DNA of 64,000 bases from Pseudomonas sp. PB120 (GTDB lineage Bacteria > Pseudomonadota > Gammaproteobacteria > Pseudomonadales > Pseudomonadaceae), in the NCBI RefSeq assembly GCF_009761815.1, contig NZ_RWIN01000028.1, positions 1 to 64,000 on the forward strand, read 5' to 3'. The notes below the pieces were generated by a model. It saw only the letters and a list, made by a program, of their open reading frames with translations, searched no databases and was not told where the DNA came from. This document shows, in pieces, positions 62,241-64,000 of this stretch. The translations under genes were made by a program, and so were the position numbers. Position 1 is the first letter of the stretch, and every line of letters begins with the position of its first letter.

Positions 62241-64000
62241 ATGCCAACTATTACTCTTCCCGACGGCAGTCAACGTTCATTCGATCACCCGGTTTCCGTA
62301 GCCGAGGTCGCCGCATCCATTGGTGCTGGCCTGGCCAAAGCCACCGTGGCCGGCAAGGTCGATGGCAAGCTGGTCGACGCCAGCGACATCATTAACAGCG
62401 ATTCCACGCTGCAAATCATCACGCCAAAGGATGAAGAGGGGCTGGAGATCATTCGCCACTCTTGCGCTCACCTGGTCGGCCACGCAGTCAAGCAGCTGTA
62501 CCCGACCGCTAAAATGGTGATCGGTCCGGTCATCGACGAAGGCTTCTATTACGACATCGCCTTCGAACGTCCTTTTACACCGGACGACCTGGCCGCTATC
62601 GAACAGCGCATGCAGCAGCTGATCGAAAAAGATTACGACGTGATCAAGAAAGTCACTCCGCGTGCCGAAGTGATCGAAGTGTTCAAGGCCCGTGGCGAAG
62701 ACTACAAGCTGCGCCTAGTCGAGGATATGCCGAACGAGCAGGCCATGGGTCTGTACTATCACGAAGAATACGTCGACATGTGCCGCGGTCCGCACGTGCC
62801 GAACACGCGCTTCCTGAAATCCTTCAAGTTGACCAAGTTGTCCGGCGCCTACTGGCGTGGCGATGCCAAGAACGAGCAATTGCAGCGCGTTTACGGCACC
62901 GCGTGGGCTGACAAAAAGCAACTGGCGGCTTACATCCAGCGCATCGAAGAAGCTGAAAAGCGCGATCACCGCAAGATCGGCAAGCGCCTGGGCCTGTTTC
63001 ACACCCAGGAAGAGTCGCCGGGCATGGTGTTCTGGCACCCGAACGGCTGGACCCTGTATCAGGTGCTCGAGCAATACATGCGCAAGGTTCAGCGCGACAA
63101 CGGTTATCTGGAGATCAAGACTCCACAAGTCGTTGACCGCAGCCTGTGGGAGAAATCCGGGCACTGGGCGAACTACGCCGACAACATGTTCACCACTCAG
63201 TCGGAAAACCGCGATTACGCGATCAAGCCAATGAACTGCCCTTGCCACGTGCAAGTGTTCAATCAGGGCCTGAAAAGCTACCGCGAGCTGCCAATGCGTC
63301 TGGCCGAATTCGGTGCCTGCCACCGTAACGAGCCATCGGGTGCGTTGCACGGCATCATGCGTGTGCGTGCGTTCACCCAGGACGATGCCCACATCTTCTG
63401 TACTGAAGAGCAGATGCAGGCCGAATCCGCTGCGTTTATCAAACTGACCATGGACGTTTACGCCGACTTCGGCTTCAAAGAAGTTGAAATGAAGCTGTCC
63501 ACTCGTCCGGAAAAACGCGTCGGTTCCGACGAATTGTGGGACCGAGCCGAAGCTGCATTGGCTGCAGCCCTTGATAGTGCGGGCTTGCCGTACGATCTGC
63601 AGCCGGGAGAGGGTGCGTTCTACGGTCCGAAGATCGAGTTCTCGCTAAAAGATTGCCTTGGCCGCGTCTGGCAGTGTGGTACCCTTCAGCTCGATTTTAA
63701 CCTGCCTACCCGTCTGGGAGCCGAATACGTCTCCGAAGACAACAGTCGCAAGCACCCGGTAATGTTGCACCGGGCGATCCTGGGATCCTTCGAACGTTTC
63801 GTCGGAATCCTGATCGAGCACTACGAGGGTGCATTCCCTGCGTGGCTGGCTCCGACCCAGGCAGTGATCATGAACATCACTGATAAACAGGCAGATTTTG
63901 CCGCTGAGGTTGAAAAAACCCTCAACGAAAGCGGATTTCGTGCCAAGTCTGACTTGAGAAATGAAAAGATCGGCTTTAAAATCCGCGAGCATACTTTGCT
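62241..64000 (+). CDS. thrS: Threonyl-tRNA synthetase (5' part, cut by window end)
   Basis: 586 complete codons of an expected ~640. TGS domain at 1-61 ([15 protein letters not shown]); editing domain at about 63-225 with the HSCAHL zinc/editing motif and CRGPHV; class II catalytic core with the zinc ligand Cys in [10 protein letters not shown], motif 2 in [16 protein letters not shown], and [19 protein letters not shown] as motif 3 region. The anticodon-binding domain starts near 545 and is incomplete. It charges tRNA-Thr and edits Ser-tRNA-Thr. ATG at 62241 with AGGAGG upstream. Confidence 0.97.
   Translation, partial: MPTITLPDGSQRSFDHPVSVAEVAASIGAGLAKATVAGKVDGKLVDASDIINSDSTLQIITPKDEEGLEIIRHSCAHLVGHAVKQLYPTAKMVIGPVIDEGFYYDIAFERPFTPDDLAAIEQRMQQLIEKDYDVIKKVTPRAEVIEVFKARGEDYKLRLVEDMPNEQAMGLYYHEEYVDMCRGPHVPNTRFLKSFKLTKLSGAYWRGDAKNEQLQRVYGTAWADKKQLAAYIQRIEEAEKRDHRKIGKRLGLFHTQEESPGMVFWHPNGWTLYQVLEQYMRKVQRDNGYLEIKTPQVVDRSLWEKSGHWANYADNMFTTQSENRDYAIKPMNCPCHVQVFNQGLKSYRELPMRLAEFGACHRNEPSGALHGIMRVRAFTQDDAHIFCTEEQMQAESAAFIKLTMDVYADFGFKEVEMKLSTRPEKRVGSDELWDRAEAALAAALDSAGLPYDLQPGEGAFYGPKIEFSLKDCLGRVWQCGTLQLDFNLPTRLGAEYVSEDNSRKHPVMLHRAILGSFERFVGILIEHYEGAFPAWLAPTQAVIMNITDKQADFAAEVEKTLNESGFRAKSDLRNEKIGFKIREHTL

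Overview
The window is a stretch of a Pseudomonas chromosome, most likely from the P. fluorescens group. Supporting signs are P. fluorescens-type REP palindromes, a PycR/PycA/PycB block next to an RpiR regulator, an RsmE-like CsrA, Pseudomonas-restricted families (DUF1652, DUF1654) and high GC with strong codon bias in the core genes.

Region 1 (1-5.5 kb) is a complete purine-ring degradation cluster: puuE-uraD-alc-allA-puuD on the minus strand and hiuH divergent on the plus strand. Together they take urate to glyoxylate and urea. Two matching operator palindromes lie between the divergent genes. Region 2 (5.6-11.4 kb) is anaplerosis: a HexR-like RpiR regulator with its own operator-like palindrome, the LysR regulator PycR, and the two-subunit pyruvate carboxylase. 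Region 3 (11.4-34.3 kb) is accessory: two tandem paralogous autotransporters, a MocR regulator divergent from PaiB and two GNAT genes, a 1510-residue DUF6543/dermonecrotic-toxin-like protein, an acetylpolyamine amidohydrolase plus polyamine-binding protein, a three-subunit periplasmic molybdenum hydroxylase with its XdhC chaperone, and a gamma-glutamylputrescine oxidase.

Region 4 (34.48-46.19 kb) is an integrative element inserted in a tRNA-Val(GAC) gene and bounded by 113-bp direct repeats with one mismatch. It is AT-richer than the core. It carries a full tyrosine integrase, a compact second recombinase, an integrase fragment, a membrane protein with a winged-helix-like tail, a lone receiver domain, a PD-(D/E)xK nuclease candidate, a zinc-finger-like protein and a P-loop ATPase with a C-terminal HTH. 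Six 22-bp iteron-like repeats sit at an exact 22-bp period upstream of the ATPase. I read it as a possible satellite-like or autonomously replicating island with a defence-type cargo gene. A truncated IS3-family element abuts the right attachment repeat.

Region 5 (47.2-64 kb) is core again: small conserved genes, an RsmE-like csrA, a SPOR lipoprotein, a DUF1654-endA pair behind a LexA-box sequence, periplasmic glutaminase-asparaginase, and the ribose operon rbsBACRKD with a periplasmic nucleoside hydrolase (nucleoside to ribose to ribose-5-phosphate). It ends with a cold-shock protein and the 5' part of thrS. The thrS leader contains two hairpins whose 7-nt loops read as the tRNA-Thr anticodons UGU and GGU, the second just upstream of the ribosome binding site. 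This looks like a tRNA-mimic translational operator.

All assignments come from reading the sequence and from family knowledge; no database search was run.
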